From: Litorisediminicola beolgyonensis
Lineage (GTDB): Bacteria; Pseudomonadota; Alphaproteobacteria; Rhodobacterales; Rhodobacteraceae
Reading direction: 5' to 3'
Assembly: GCF_042679605.1 (NCBI RefSeq)
Contig: NZ_JBHTMU010000011.1
Coordinates: 45,081-109,080, forward strand
Length of the DNA stretch: 64,000 nt
The notes under the pieces: generated by a model
Database searches by the model: none
What the model was told of the DNA's origin: nothing
What the model saw: the letters and a program-made list of their open reading frames with translations, nothing else
Made by a program: the position numbers and the translations under genes
Shown here: positions 27,867-35,953 of the stretch, piece by piece
Layout: the number at the start of each line of letters is the position of its first letter
How positions within the stretch are numbered: the first letter of the stretch is position 1

Positions 27867-27910
27867 AGTGGGGGTCGACGTCTTACTTGCCGGTAGCTTC
27901 GACCCCTACT
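27867..27910 (-). promoter_or_regulatory. Hairpin between the two cargo genes
   Basis: AGTGGGGGTCG (27867-27877) and CGACCCCTACT (27900-27910) form an 11-bp stem with one wobble pair and a 22-base loop. It lies in the 168-bp gap upstream of the exonuclease gene and downstream of the winged-helix gene. It has no U-tract. It could be an attenuator, a processing site or a protein-binding site. Confidence 0.4.
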
Positions 27911-27921
27911 CATTCTATTTG

Positions 27922-28452
27922 CTAAGTTTTTTCGTCGTCGGGGTCCCTACCCTCCGGTCTCTCCACTACAATTTTTTCCTCCGTTACACGCCAGCGCTTA
28001 GTTTCGCGATCAAAGTAAAGACGCCCATCCATCCGCAATCGCGTGAGTATACTTCTGAAGGTCCCATAACGCACCTTCTTACCCGTGAGCGCCAATCGCA
28101 GGAAACTCGCTTCGGCGCCCTCGTCACGAGAACCGCGCCTCCCGCGCGCTGGCTTCGCCCCCCCACTCGACGAGCTTTCAGCACTTTCACAAAGCACCTC
28201 AAACAGCTCCTTGGTGGTGGCCCCACCGTACAATAGCGGGTCAGGACGGTAGAGGTATTCTGCAACCCTAGCTAGAATTTCAAACTTGGCAGCAGCCTTT
28301 AGTGAGAAAACGTCGCTACCCTTAATCACCCCCAAGTTTCCGCGGAGAAGACCGCGGAGCTTAATCAACATCCTTTTTTCGGCTTCTAGTTCGCCGACCT
28401 GCTCATCGATCTCCTCAATCCACCGAGCGATATGATCTTGTTGCGCTTCCAT
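27922..28452 (-). CDS. Coiled-coil / winged-helix protein of unknown function, island cargo
   Basis: A 176-residue protein I do not recognise. Residues 5-38 (HIARWIEEIDEQVGELEAEKRMLIKLRGLL) form a likely coiled coil suited to dimerisation. Residues 88-113 are a Ser/Gly/Arg-rich linker. Residues 120-158 (VRYGTFRSILTRLRMDGRLYF, then KRWRV) look like a winged helix with recognition helix and wing. The C-terminus is acidic. ATG 28452 lacks a strong Shine-Dalgarno. It lies upstream of the exonuclease on the same strand, so it could be its regulator or a DNA-binding partner. Confidence 0.7.
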   Translation of the reverse strand: MEAQQDHIARWIEEIDEQVGELEAEKRMLIKLRGLLRGNLGVIKGSDVFSLKAAAKFEILARVAEYLYRPDPLLYGGATTKELFEVLCESAESSSSGGAKPARGRRGSRDEGAEASFLRLALTGKKVRYGTFRSILTRLRMDGRLYFDRETKRWRVTEEKIVVERPEGRDPDDEKT

Positions 28453-28915
28453 AAAATTGCATCATGCCTAGAATTTTCGGCAACACAACCACCTTGAAGT
28501 TGGCAAAATCGACACGCACAATATTTATATTTTTGTTTAATAACAGATATTTAATTGCTATTGACACGTTAGTAAAAATTTATCATACTCGCTAGCGAGT
28601 ATGATAAATTACCGCTTTATTGGCAGCCGATATTATTTTCGATCACATTTTTTGACGTCAAATACCCATTTTTGCCCATTTCGGAGCTGAGTTCAGCAAA
28701 TGGTTCGTGCAAGAGAAACACTCCAGCAACGTGGAGTGTTGCGAAATCTGTTCTCCGCAACATGCCGGGCTAAGATTTCTAGAATTTGCCGATACGTCGC
28801 AAAGGTTAGGTTGGACCAAAGTTTTGGTGCGGTGGATGCGAAGAAGCGAAGCCTATAAGTAATTGATTTTAATATATATAATTTTCTCCTTACCCCATTG
28901 GAACACGGAACCCAG
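28453..28915. other. AT-rich non-coding end of the island
   Basis: About 460 bp between the winged-helix gene and attR. It is the most AT-rich part of the window. It holds a 34-bp perfect palindrome (28577-28610), TTGACA at 28561-28566 followed 17 bp later by CATACT (a possible rightward promoter), and no convincing gene. It should hold the promoter of the cargo genes, reading leftward, and perhaps recombinase arm sites near attR. Confidence 0.6.
28577..28610. repeat. 34-bp perfect palindrome
   Basis: Both 17-base halves match without a mismatch or spacer; the core is CTCGCTAGCGAG and the outer arms are AATTTATCATA and its complement. It lies 125 bp upstream of the winged-helix gene and 306 bp from attR. 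There is no U-tract. An operator for a dimeric winged-helix protein, or a cruciform used in excision or replication of the element, are the main readings. Confidence 0.9.
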
Positions 28916-28962
28916 ATCATAATCCGCGTGTCGGGGGTTCAAGTCCCTCCTCCGCTACCAAA
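28916..28962 (+). repeat. attR: 47-bp copy of the tRNA-Met 3' part
   Basis: Identical over 47 bp to 25131-25177, covering the anticodon loop, T arm, acceptor 3' strand, CCA and two following A residues. The sequence upstream (ending CAG) does not continue the tRNA, so this is a fragment and not a gene. It marks the right boundary of the island. Confidence 0.93.
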
Positions 28963-29084
28963 ATTCCCATAAAAATCAGATGAATAGATAGCACATTTGG
29001 CGTGCGGCGGTAACCACATCTGCGCACCGCTTAGCGCTCTGGTACGTCAGAGCGGCTGGCCAGATTCACTGATATGCAGAGTGG

Positions 29085-30011
29085 TCAGACGGAGCGCAGG
29101 AGCTCTGTGACCGCCTCTTTCGAGGCGCGCGCTCCGAAGGTGGCGAGGACCGTGCAGGCGAGCCTGTGGCCTTGAGCGATGGCGTCCGACCGGGCCGCTC
29201 CTTTGAGGCTCGCCGAGAGGTAGCCCGCGTTAAACGCATCGCCCGCCCCGGCCGTATCGCGGAGCGTCTCCGGCGGCGGCGTCTCGGTCACGCTGACCCG
29301 GCCATTCTCGACCGTCGTCACACCGCGCGCGCCGTTCTTGACGACGACCTCGCCGACGCCCGCCTCGATGAGGCGCTGGACGGTCGCCTCGGGCGTCGGA
29401 TCGCCCCAGAGCGCCTGCTCGTCGTCGAAACTCGGAAGGGCAATGTCGCTCAGGCGAAGGGCTTGGTGCATCGCCTCGCGGGCGGCCTCCCGCGACGGCC
29501 AAAGTTTGGGACGGAAATTGGGATCGAAGGCGACCCGTGCGCCTTGGCCTCGGAGCTCCGCGAGGACATCGAAGAGCGCGCGCCGCCCGTCGGGCGTCAG
29601 CACCGCGAGGGTGATGCCCGAGAGATAGACGATCGCGCTGTCGCGCAGCGCGTCGCGCAAAGCTCCTGGATCGTCGGCGAGGTGCCGCGCCGCCGACTGA
29701 CCGCGCCAGTAGTGAAAGCTGCGCTCCGCCCCGTCGAGCTCGATCATGTAGAGCCCCATCAGCCGGGCCGGGTCGCGGGAGATGCAAGCGACATCGAGCC
29801 CGTCCTCGGAGAGCTCGTGCACAAACCGGTCGGAGAGCGCGTCGCTGCCCACGCGGGTGACGAAACTGCAGCGCGCCTCGCGCCCGAGACACTGCGCCAT
29901 GTGCCAGATCGTGTTGAACGTGTCGCCCGCAAAGCCGCGCCGGTAGAGCCCCTCCCCCACCGGGGCGAACTCGACCATCGCTTCCCCGATCGCTGCGATC
30001 TTCGGTGTCAT
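29085..30011 (-). CDS. kdgK: 2-keto-3-deoxygluconate kinase (PfkB family)
   Basis: A 308-residue ribokinase-family sugar kinase. It starts IAAIGEAMVEFAPVGEG, has FAGDTFNTIWHMAQ (substrate Gly-Asp region), the KDGK-typical YWRGQSAARHL region, FDPNFRPKLWP and the ATP/catalytic motif DTAGAGDAFNAGYL near the C-terminus. KdgK phosphorylates KDG to KDPG in the cytosol, the end of the hexuronate and aldonate routes. It closes the idnD-TRAP-gntR operon and complements uxuA/uxuB next door. Confidence 0.88.
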   Translation of the reverse strand: MTPKIAAIGEAMVEFAPVGEGLYRRGFAGDTFNTIWHMAQCLGREARCSFVTRVGSDALSDRFVHELSEDGLDVACISRDPARLMGLYMIELDGAERSFHYWRGQSAARHLADDPGALRDALRDSAIVYLSGITLAVLTPDGRRALFDVLAELRGQGARVAFDPNFRPKLWPSREAAREAMHQALRLSDIALPSFDDEQALWGDPTPEATVQRLIEAGVGEVVVKNGARGVTTVENGRVSVTETPPPETLRDTAGAGDAFNAGYLSASLKGAARSDAIAQGHRLACTVLATFGARASKEAVTELLRSV

Positions 30012-30024
30012 CGCCGGGCCCCGC

Positions 30025-31071
30025 TCAGCTCGTCTCGAAGGTCAGGTGCACCTTCACCGCACGGCTTCTGTCAGAGGCGGTGCGGAACGCCGCGGCGGCG
30101 TCCTCGAGCGGGACGCGCGCGGTGATGATCGGGCGCACGTCGATCCGCCCCGAGGAGATCGCATCGACGGCCTCGGCGAACTCCTCGTGGAAGCGATGGG
30201 TGCCCTGGACGCGGATTTCCTTGGCCACGATCGCGTTGATCGGCATTTCCGTGTCTCCGGTGACGCCGACCTGGATCAGCGCGCCGCGCGGACGGAGCGC
30301 GGCGATGGCGCTGCGGATCGCGGGGGCCGCGGCGGAGCATTCGAAGGCCAGGTGGAAATGGCCCTTGTTCTCCGCGTAGCGCTCCAATTCCTGACCGTCG
30401 CGGGCCACGTTGATCACCCGCGTCGCGCCCATCTGCTCGGCGACGGCCAGGACCGCGTCGTGCAGATCGGTGACCACGATCTCGGCCGCGCCTTCGGCGG
30501 CAGCGGCCGCCGCGCAGAGGATGCCGATGGGACCGGCGCCGGTCACGAGAACGCGCTTGCCGCGGATCTCGCCGGCCATTTTCGCGGCGTGGAGACATAC
30601 GGCCAAGGGTTCGGCACAGGCCACCGCGCCCAGATCGGCCTCGGCGTCGAGCTTCAGGCACTGCCCCGCCTCGACCAGGATCCGGTCGCGGAAGAGACCC
30701 TGCTCGTGCGGCAACCGGATGGCCGATCCGTTGAAGCGCATGTCGAGGCAGTGCATCGGCAGGCCGTCCGAGCAATAGAGGCAGGCTCTGCAGGGACGGC
30801 TCGGGTTGATCGCGACCTTGTCGCCTTCTTGCAGACCCGACACGCCCTCTCCGACCGCGATCACCCGTCCCGAGGCCTCGTGGCCGAGAATGATCGGCTC
30901 GCGCACACGGATCGTGCCGATCCCGCCTTGGGAGAGATAATGCATGTCCGAGCCGCAAATGCCTCCGGCAGCGATGCCGACCAGGACCTGTCCCGGACCG
31001 GGCGCGCCCACATCGTCGGTTTCGATCCTGAGATCGTCTTGTCCATAGAGGCGGCAGACACGGGTCTTCAT
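30025..31071 (-). CDS. idnD: L-idonate 5-dehydrogenase-like zinc dehydrogenase
   Basis: A 348-residue medium-chain zinc dehydrogenase. The catalytic-zinc motifs are CGSDMHYLSQGG (residues about 39-50) and GHEASGRV; the structural-zinc cysteines lie in RPCRACLYCSDGLPMHC; the Rossmann motif is GAGPIGILCAAAA. The YLSQGGIGTIRVREPIILGHE stretch is typical of L-idonate 5-dehydrogenase (L-idonate to 5-keto-gluconate). Other polyol or aldonate substrates are possible. It starts at ATG 31071, 14 bp after the TRAP permease stop. Confidence 0.82.
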   Translation of the reverse strand: MKTRVCRLYGQDDLRIETDDVGAPGPGQVLVGIAAGGICGSDMHYLSQGGIGTIRVREPIILGHEASGRVIAVGEGVSGLQEGDKVAINPSRPCRACLYCSDGLPMHCLDMRFNGSAIRLPHEQGLFRDRILVEAGQCLKLDAEADLGAVACAEPLAVCLHAAKMAGEIRGKRVLVTGAGPIGILCAAAAAAEGAAEIVVTDLHDAVLAVAEQMGATRVINVARDGQELERYAENKGHFHLAFECSAAAPAIRSAIAALRPRGALIQVGVTGDTEMPINAIVAKEIRVQGTHRFHEEFAEAVDAISSGRIDVRPIITARVPLEDAAAAFRTASDRSRAVKVHLTFETS

Positions 31072-31085
31072 CAGTTGGTCACTTC

Positions 31086-32363
31086 TCAGGGGATCAGGAG
31101 GGAGGGCAGCCAGGTGGCGAGCGGTGGGAAATAGGAGACCGCGAGCAGCACGAGGATGTTGGTCAACAGGAAGGGCATGATCGCGCGGACAACCGGCGAC
31201 AAGGGCAGCCGGGCGATATTGGCGCAAACGAACAGGCAGACGCCCACCGGCGGCGTGGTCAGCCCGATCATCAGGTTCAGCACTGCGAAGGTCGCGAAAT
31301 GCAAAGGGTCGATGCCGACCGCCTCGGCAAGCGACAGAAGCGGCACGAAGAGGATGATCAGCGCGGCAATGGTCTCCATGAACATGCCGACGAAGAGCAG
31401 GAGCAGGTTGATCAGCAGGATCACCAGGAAGCGGTTGTCGGTGATCGACAGCACCCCGTCCGCGATGGCCTGCGGGATGCGTTCCGCGACGAGGATCCAG
31501 CCGAAGACATTGGCGAAGCCGACGAGCGCCAGGATGCCCGCGGCGGAGACGGCGCTGTTGGTCACGATACCCGGGACGGCGCGAAGCGGCAGCTCGCGAT
31601 AGATGAAGGCACCGACGATGAAGGCGTAGACGCTGGCCACGACGGCGGTTTCCGTCGGCGTCGCGAGGCCTGAGAGAAGGCCGTAGATGATCAGGAAGGT
31701 CATCGCGATGGCCCAGATCGCGCCGCCGAAGGCGCGCGCGACCTCGCCGAACCCCTGCCAGGGCTGGTGCGGAAAACCGCGCCGGACCGAGATGACATAG
31801 GCCGTGACCATCATCGCGAGCCCCATCAGGATGCCCGGGATGGCTCCGGCCAGGAACATCTTGCCGACCGAGATGCCCGAGAGCGCGCCGACGATGATCA
31901 TCGGCACCGAGGGCGGGATGATCGGCCCGACCGTCGAGGATGCGGCGGTGACCGCGGCCGAGAAATCGCCCGGGTAGCCCGCCTTCTTCATGCCGGGGAT
32001 CAGCACGCCACCGAGTGACGCGGCATCGGCGACCGCGGTGCCGGTGATCCCCCCGAAGAGCATGGAGGCGGCGATATTGGTCAGACCCAAGCCTCCGCGA
32101 ATCCAGCCGACGAGAGCGTTGGCGAAGCGGATGATCCGGTTGGTGATGCCGCCCTGGTTCATCAGGTTTCCGGCCAGGATGAAGCCGGGGATCGAGAGCA
32201 GGACGAAGACATCCATGCCCGCGTACATCTTCTGCGGCATGACGACCGGCGGAAGGCCCGCGACGAGGATGTAGCCCAGCGATGACAGGCCGAGCGTGAT
32301 CGCGACGGGGATGCCGAGAACGAGGCCCAGCACGAAGATCGAGAAGAGGATACCGACGTCCAT
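31086..32363 (-). CDS. TRAP transporter large permease (DctM type)
   Basis: A 425-residue membrane protein with about 12 hydrophobic segments, the DctM subunit of a tripartite ATP-independent periplasmic transporter. Typical blocks are AITLGLSSLGYILVAG, FAGDFSAA-like GYPGDFSAAVTAASSTVGPIIPPS, and LLLLFVGMFMETIA. It carries the Na+-driven transport of the substrate delivered by DctP. The gene lies in order gntR, dctP, dctQ, dctM, idnD, kdgK. Confidence 0.92.
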   Translation of the reverse strand: MDVGILFSIFVLGLVLGIPVAITLGLSSLGYILVAGLPPVVMPQKMYAGMDVFVLLSIPGFILAGNLMNQGGITNRIIRFANALVGWIRGGLGLTNIAASMLFGGITGTAVADAASLGGVLIPGMKKAGYPGDFSAAVTAASSTVGPIIPPSVPMIIVGALSGISVGKMFLAGAIPGILMGLAMMVTAYVISVRRGFPHQPWQGFGEVARAFGGAIWAIAMTFLIIYGLLSGLATPTETAVVASVYAFIVGAFIYRELPLRAVPGIVTNSAVSAAGILALVGFANVFGWILVAERIPQAIADGVLSITDNRFLVILLINLLLLFVGMFMETIAALIILFVPLLSLAEAVGIDPLHFATFAVLNLMIGLTTPPVGVCLFVCANIARLPLSPVVRAIMPFLLTNILVLLAVSYFPPLATWLPSLLIP

Positions 32364-32369
32364 CTGCGC

Positions 32370-32864
32370 TCACTCGTCGCCCGGGCTATCGGGGAGCCCG
32401 TTCTCGACCCCGGTGAGCATGCCGAGGATGCGGACGATCGCGAAGACCGCGAGCCCTGCAAGCATCAGCCAGACGGTGGCGTGAACGACATCCATCCGGA
32501 CGCCCAGCGCCGGAGCGGTCTGCATCTTGCCGATGGCCACGTATTTCCACGCATGGGGCAAGAGGAACAGCGCGAGGCCCGCCGTCGCCGCCGCCGAAAA
32601 GAGGCGCAGGATCCAGGGAAGACGTCCCGGCAGCGCTTCGCTGAAGACATCGACATTGACGAGGTCGCCCGTCCGCAGCGCAAGACCAGCACCGAAGGCG
32701 ATCATGTAGAGAAGCGCGTAGCGCGTGAGCTCCTCTGTCCAGACCGGCGAGGAGCCGGTGAGCCGCCCGACCACCTGCACGAGCACGGCCGCCATGAGAA
32801 TGGCGAAGGCCAGCCCGGCGCCGATGCGCGCCACCATCGTGAGGCCTTCTATGATGCGTGCCAT
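32370..32864 (-). CDS. TRAP transporter small permease (DctQ type)
   Basis: A 164-residue protein with four predicted membrane helices (the second block WTEELTRYALLYMIAFGAGLALRTGDLVNVD is the DctQ signature). ATG 32864 is preferred; an upstream in-frame TTG would add five residues. It pairs with the large permease six bases downstream. Confidence 0.9.
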   Translation of the reverse strand: MARIIEGLTMVARIGAGLAFAILMAAVLVQVVGRLTGSSPVWTEELTRYALLYMIAFGAGLALRTGDLVNVDVFSEALPGRLPWILRLFSAAATAGLALFLLPHAWKYVAIGKMQTAPALGVRMDVVHATVWLMLAGLAVFAIVRILGMLTGVENGLPDSPGDE

Positions 32865-32924
32865 GTCCGTTTGTCCCAAAGGCGTGGCGGCGCCGCGACT
32901 ATGCGCGGCGCCGGTCGCGTGGCT

Positions 32925-33896
32925 TTACTGCGCGAACAGGTCCTCGACGATCGGCTTGATCTCGTCGTTGACGTTTGCGAGCACGGCGTCCTTGGCAGCG
33001 GCCTGGAAGGCGGCGGCGTCGACCTCGACGAAGGTCATGCCCTGCTCTTCCAGGAAGGCCCGGTCCTCGGCGAGGCTCGTCTCGAAGAGCTCGCGCTCAT
33101 AGGCCTGCGCGCGCGACGCGGCCTCGGTCACGGCTTCCTTGTCTTCGTCCGAGAGCTTGTTCCAGGTCGCGTCCGCGATGGTGAGATAGATCCAGGAGCG
33201 GACGTGATCGGTCAGGTTCACGTGGCTCTGCACCTCGTAGAAGCTGGCCGAACGGATCAGCGCGAGCGGGTTTTCCTGCGCCTCGATGGTGCCGTTCTGC
33301 AGCGAGGTGAAGACCTCGGAGAAGGCCATCGGGCCGGGATTGGCGCCGAGAGCGGACCAGACATCCACGAAGAGCGGCACGTTCGGCACGCGCATCTTCA
33401 GGCCGTTCAGATCGGCGGGCGTGGTGATCGGACGGTTCGAGGTCAGGTCACGCGCGCCGCGGGCGAAATAGGCGATGGGCCGGATCTGCACCTTCTCGAC
33501 GATCTGCGCCTCGATCTCGTCGCCGCCGGGGCCGGAGGCGAAGGCGTCCATGTCCTCGATCGTCTGGAAGGCGTAGGGCACGGCCAGAAGCGCGGCCTTG
33601 GGCGCCCAGTTCTGCAGCGACTCGCCCGTGATCGTCATGTCCACGGTGCCGAGCTGCATGCCGTTGATCAGGTCGATCTCCTTGCCGAGCGACTCGTTCG
33701 GGAACACTTCGACGGTGATCCGCCCGTCGGTGAATGCCGAGAGCTCCTCGCCGAACTTGACCGAGGCCTTGTGCCAGGAATTGTCCTCGTTCGCGAGATG
33801 GCCGAGCTTCAGCGTCATCTCCTGCGCCCAGACCGGGGCGGCCACGGCCGTGGCCAGCGCTGCAGCCAGCGCGGTAATCTTGAAATTGAACGTCAT
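32925..33896 (-). CDS. TRAP substrate-binding protein (DctP type)
   Basis: A 323-residue periplasmic binding protein with a signal peptide of 25 residues (TAVAAPVWAQ). DctP blocks include LKLGHLANEDNSWHKASVKFGEEL, the Arg-containing GARDLTSNRPITTPADLNGLKMRVP, which coordinates carboxylates in this family, and FSEVFTSLQNGTIEAQENP. The substrate is probably an aldonate or uronate, from the operon genes. It starts within the ATGA of the gntR stop, with AAGGAGGA upstream. Confidence 0.92.
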   Translation of the reverse strand: MTFNFKITALAAALATAVAAPVWAQEMTLKLGHLANEDNSWHKASVKFGEELSAFTDGRITVEVFPNESLGKEIDLINGMQLGTVDMTITGESLQNWAPKAALLAVPYAFQTIEDMDAFASGPGGDEIEAQIVEKVQIRPIAYFARGARDLTSNRPITTPADLNGLKMRVPNVPLFVDVWSALGANPGPMAFSEVFTSLQNGTIEAQENPLALIRSASFYEVQSHVNLTDHVRSWIYLTIADATWNKLSDEDKEAVTEAASRAQAYERELFETSLAEDRAFLEEQGMTFVEVDAAAFQAAAKDAVLANVNDEIKPIVEDLFAQ

Positions 33897-34639
33897 TCGT
33901 TGGGTCCTCCTTGAATGGGTGCGTTGACCGGTTCGGGGGTCTCCCCGTCCGGCAAATCGAAGAATTGCGTGTTGGCCGCGATGATCTGCGGCAGGTCGTT
34001 CAGCACTTCGCGCAGATGCAGCCGGATCGCCGCGTTGGCGCCCGGCACGTCCCCGGCTTCGATCCGGTCGACGACCTCGCGATGCTGGGCGATGAGCGCG
34101 TCGATGCGGAACTCGGCCAGCGAGAGATAGCGGACACGGTCCATCTGCGATTTCAGCCCCTCGATCTGGCGCCAGGCACCGGATTTTCCGGCGGCTTCCG
34201 CGAGGGTGCGATGGAACTGCTCGTCGAGCCGGGTAAAGGCGGCGGCATCGTTTCCCTTCAGCGCCTGCTGGCGCGCCAACTGGTGGCGCAACTCCGCGAC
34301 GACTGCCGGGTCCGGGTCCGAGGCGACGATCTTGGCGATATCCGCCTCGATCGCCTCGCGCAGGAAGCGCGCGTCCAGAACGGCGAAATACCCGATGCGG
34401 GTGACGATGGTGCCCCGCTGCGGCCGGACTTCAAGGAGGCCCTGATCGGCCAGCTTGATGAAGGCCTCGCGCACGGGCTGGCGGCTGACGCCGTAGCTCT
34501 TTGCCAGCTCGGATTCCGATATCCGGTCGCCCGGCTTCAGATCGCTCTGGATGATGCGCTCGCGCAGGATGCGGGTGATCTGCGGCGTAATCGACGCCGT
34601 GGGATCAAGCTCCCAAGCCGAATGATGTTCTATTTTCAT
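33893..34639 (-). CDS. GntR-family regulator (FadR/FCD type)
   Basis: A 248-residue regulator. The winged HTH (about 10-80) has RILRERIIQSDLKPGDRISESELAKSYGVSRQPVREAF; the FCD domain follows with metal/ligand histidines (LDEQFHRTLAEAAG, AQHREVVDRIEAGD). UxuR/ExuR-like members respond to hexuronates or their products. ATG 34639 is set by GGAGGAGG 7 bases upstream. It is the first gene of the leftward operon and divergent from uxuA, 102 bp away, so it likely controls both. Confidence 0.9.
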   Translation of the reverse strand: MKIEHHSAWELDPTASITPQITRILRERIIQSDLKPGDRISESELAKSYGVSRQPVREAFIKLADQGLLEVRPQRGTIVTRIGYFAVLDARFLREAIEADIAKIVASDPDPAVVAELRHQLARQQALKGNDAAAFTRLDEQFHRTLAEAAGKSGAWRQIEGLKSQMDRVRYLSLAEFRIDALIAQHREVVDRIEAGDVPGANAAIRLHLREVLNDLPQIIAANTQFFDLPDGETPEPVNAPIQGGPNE

Positions 34640-34668
34640 GATTCGGCCTCCTCCCCTGGCGTCAATTA

Positions 34669-34683
34669 CCATACTTCCATACT
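34669..34683. promoter_or_regulatory. Tandem CCATACT repeat in the gntR/uxuA promoter region
   Basis: CCATACT occurs twice with one base between (34669-34675, 34677-34683). On the minus strand the pair sits between TTGCTG and TAATTG, a possible weak promoter for the leftward operon. It is a candidate operator of the FCD-type regulator encoded 30 bp away. Confidence 0.4.
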
Positions 34684-34741
34684 AGTCAGCAACAGCGCCA
34701 GATGCTATTCATTCGGAAGGATCGAGAGTCTGGAGGGGCGC

Positions 34742-35953
34742 ATGGAACAGACATGGCGATGGTTCGGGCCGCAGGATCGCGTGAGCATCGCGGATGTCGC
34801 CCAGGCGGGCGCCACCGGGATCGTCTCGGCGCTGCATCATCTGCCGACCGGGGCTGTCTGGTCGCCGGACGAGATCGCGAAACGCCAGCGCGAGATCGCG
34901 ACCATGCCCGACGGCGCGCCCTCCTCTCTCACATGGTCGGTGGTCGAGAGCCTGCCGGTCAGCGAAGACATCAAGAAGCAGCAGGGCGACTGGCGCGCGC
35001 ATCTTGAGGCCTACAAGACCAGCCTCGCCAATCTCGCCGCCGCCGGGATCGAGGTGATCTGCTACAATTTCATGCCGGTCCTCGACTGGACGCGCACCGA
35101 TCTGGCCTGGCGGCTGCCGAACGGCGCGACCTGCATGCGGTTCGACCTGGTCGATTTCGCCGCCTTCGACCTGCACATCCTCAAGCGCGCGGGCGCGAAA
35201 GAGGATTTCGACGCGGAGCTGACGGAGGCCGCCACACGCCGTCATGCCGAGAAGTCCGATGCCGAATGCGAGCAACTGGCCGGAAACATAGTCTTCGGCC
35301 TTCCCGGCGCGGCGGAAAAGTTCAGCCTCGAGGACGTGCGGGCGCATCTCGCAGAATACGCGTCGATGAGCGAGGACACCCTGCGCCAGCATCTCGTCGA
35401 TTTCCTGTCCGAGGTCGCACCCGTCGCCGAGAAGCTCGGCCTGCGGCTCTGCTGCCATCCCGACGACCCGCCCTTCCCGCTTCTCGGCCTGCCTCGGATC
35501 ATGTCGACCGAAGCGCAGTATGCGCAGGTCCTGGACGCCGTGAACCTGCCAGCGAGCGGCATCACCCTCTGCGCCGGATCGCTCGGTGCGCGGCCCGACA
35601 ACGATCTGCCCGGCATGATGGAGAGGCTGGGCGACCGGGTGCATTTCCTGCACCTGCGGAACGTCAAACGCGAAAGCGATCAGGTCCGCGGATCGTTCTA
35701 CGAGGCCGAGCATCTCGGCGGCGACACCGACATGGTCAAGCTGGTCGAAGCCGCGTTGAAGGAAGAAGCCAGGCGCCGGGCGGCGGGACGACAGGATTGC
35801 TCGATCCCCTTCCGGCCCGATCACGGGCAGGACATCCTCGACGATCTCGGACGCCGGGCGCAGCCGGGTTATCCCTCCATCGGCCGCCTGAAAGGCCTGG
35901 CGGAGCTGCGCGGTGTCATCGCCGCGCTGGAGCCCCGGATCGCATCGGCATGA
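34742..35953 (+). CDS. uxuA: Mannonate dehydratase
   Basis: A 403-residue TIM-barrel enzyme that dehydrates D-mannonate to 2-keto-3-deoxygluconate. Motifs are MEQTWRWFGPQDRVS, CYNFMPVLDWTRTDL, LRLCCHPDDPP (metal Cys/His region), FLHLRNVKRE and FRPDHGQDILDD. GGAGGGG precedes ATG 34742. Coupled by ATGA overlap to uxuB. The product is the substrate of the kdgK kinase across the divergent promoter. Confidence 0.95.
   Translation: MEQTWRWFGPQDRVSIADVAQAGATGIVSALHHLPTGAVWSPDEIAKRQREIATMPDGAPSSLTWSVVESLPVSEDIKKQQGDWRAHLEAYKTSLANLAAAGIEVICYNFMPVLDWTRTDLAWRLPNGATCMRFDLVDFAAFDLHILKRAGAKEDFDAELTEAATRRHAEKSDAECEQLAGNIVFGLPGAAEKFSLEDVRAHLAEYASMSEDTLRQHLVDFLSEVAPVAEKLGLRLCCHPDDPPFPLLGLPRIMSTEAQYAQVLDAVNLPASGITLCAGSLGARPDNDLPGMMERLGDRVHFLHLRNVKRESDQVRGSFYEAEHLGGDTDMVKLVEAALKEEARRRAAGRQDCSIPFRPDHGQDILDDLGRRAQPGYPSIGRLKGLAELRGVIAALEPRIASA

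Larger units (their letters stand above)
25131..28962. mobile_element. Integrative island in tRNA-Met
   Basis: A 3.8-kb element bounded by the perfect 47-bp tRNA duplication. It encodes an integrase next to the tRNA, then two convergent-facing cargo genes (exonuclease I and a winged-helix protein, both minus strand) and an AT-rich end with a 34-bp palindrome. Base composition drops clearly against both flanks. No replication, packaging or conjugation gene is present, so it is too small for a phage or ICE. A satellite or a defence/cargo island are the main options. Confidence 0.9.

Noticed and set aside
27990..28265. Frames on both strands overlapping the winged-helix gene
   Set aside because: They have no start signal or plausible composition; the minus-strand frame 27922-28452 has the coherent coiled-coil and winged-helix pattern.
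28693..28920. A 75-codon minus-strand frame between the palindrome and attR
   Set aside because: It starts inside the att repeat, has no ribosome-binding site and no family signal; taken as chance in AT-rich DNA.
28916..28962. A second tRNA-Met gene
   Set aside because: Only the 3' 47 bases are present. The acceptor 5' strand and D arm are missing, so it is an attachment-site fragment.
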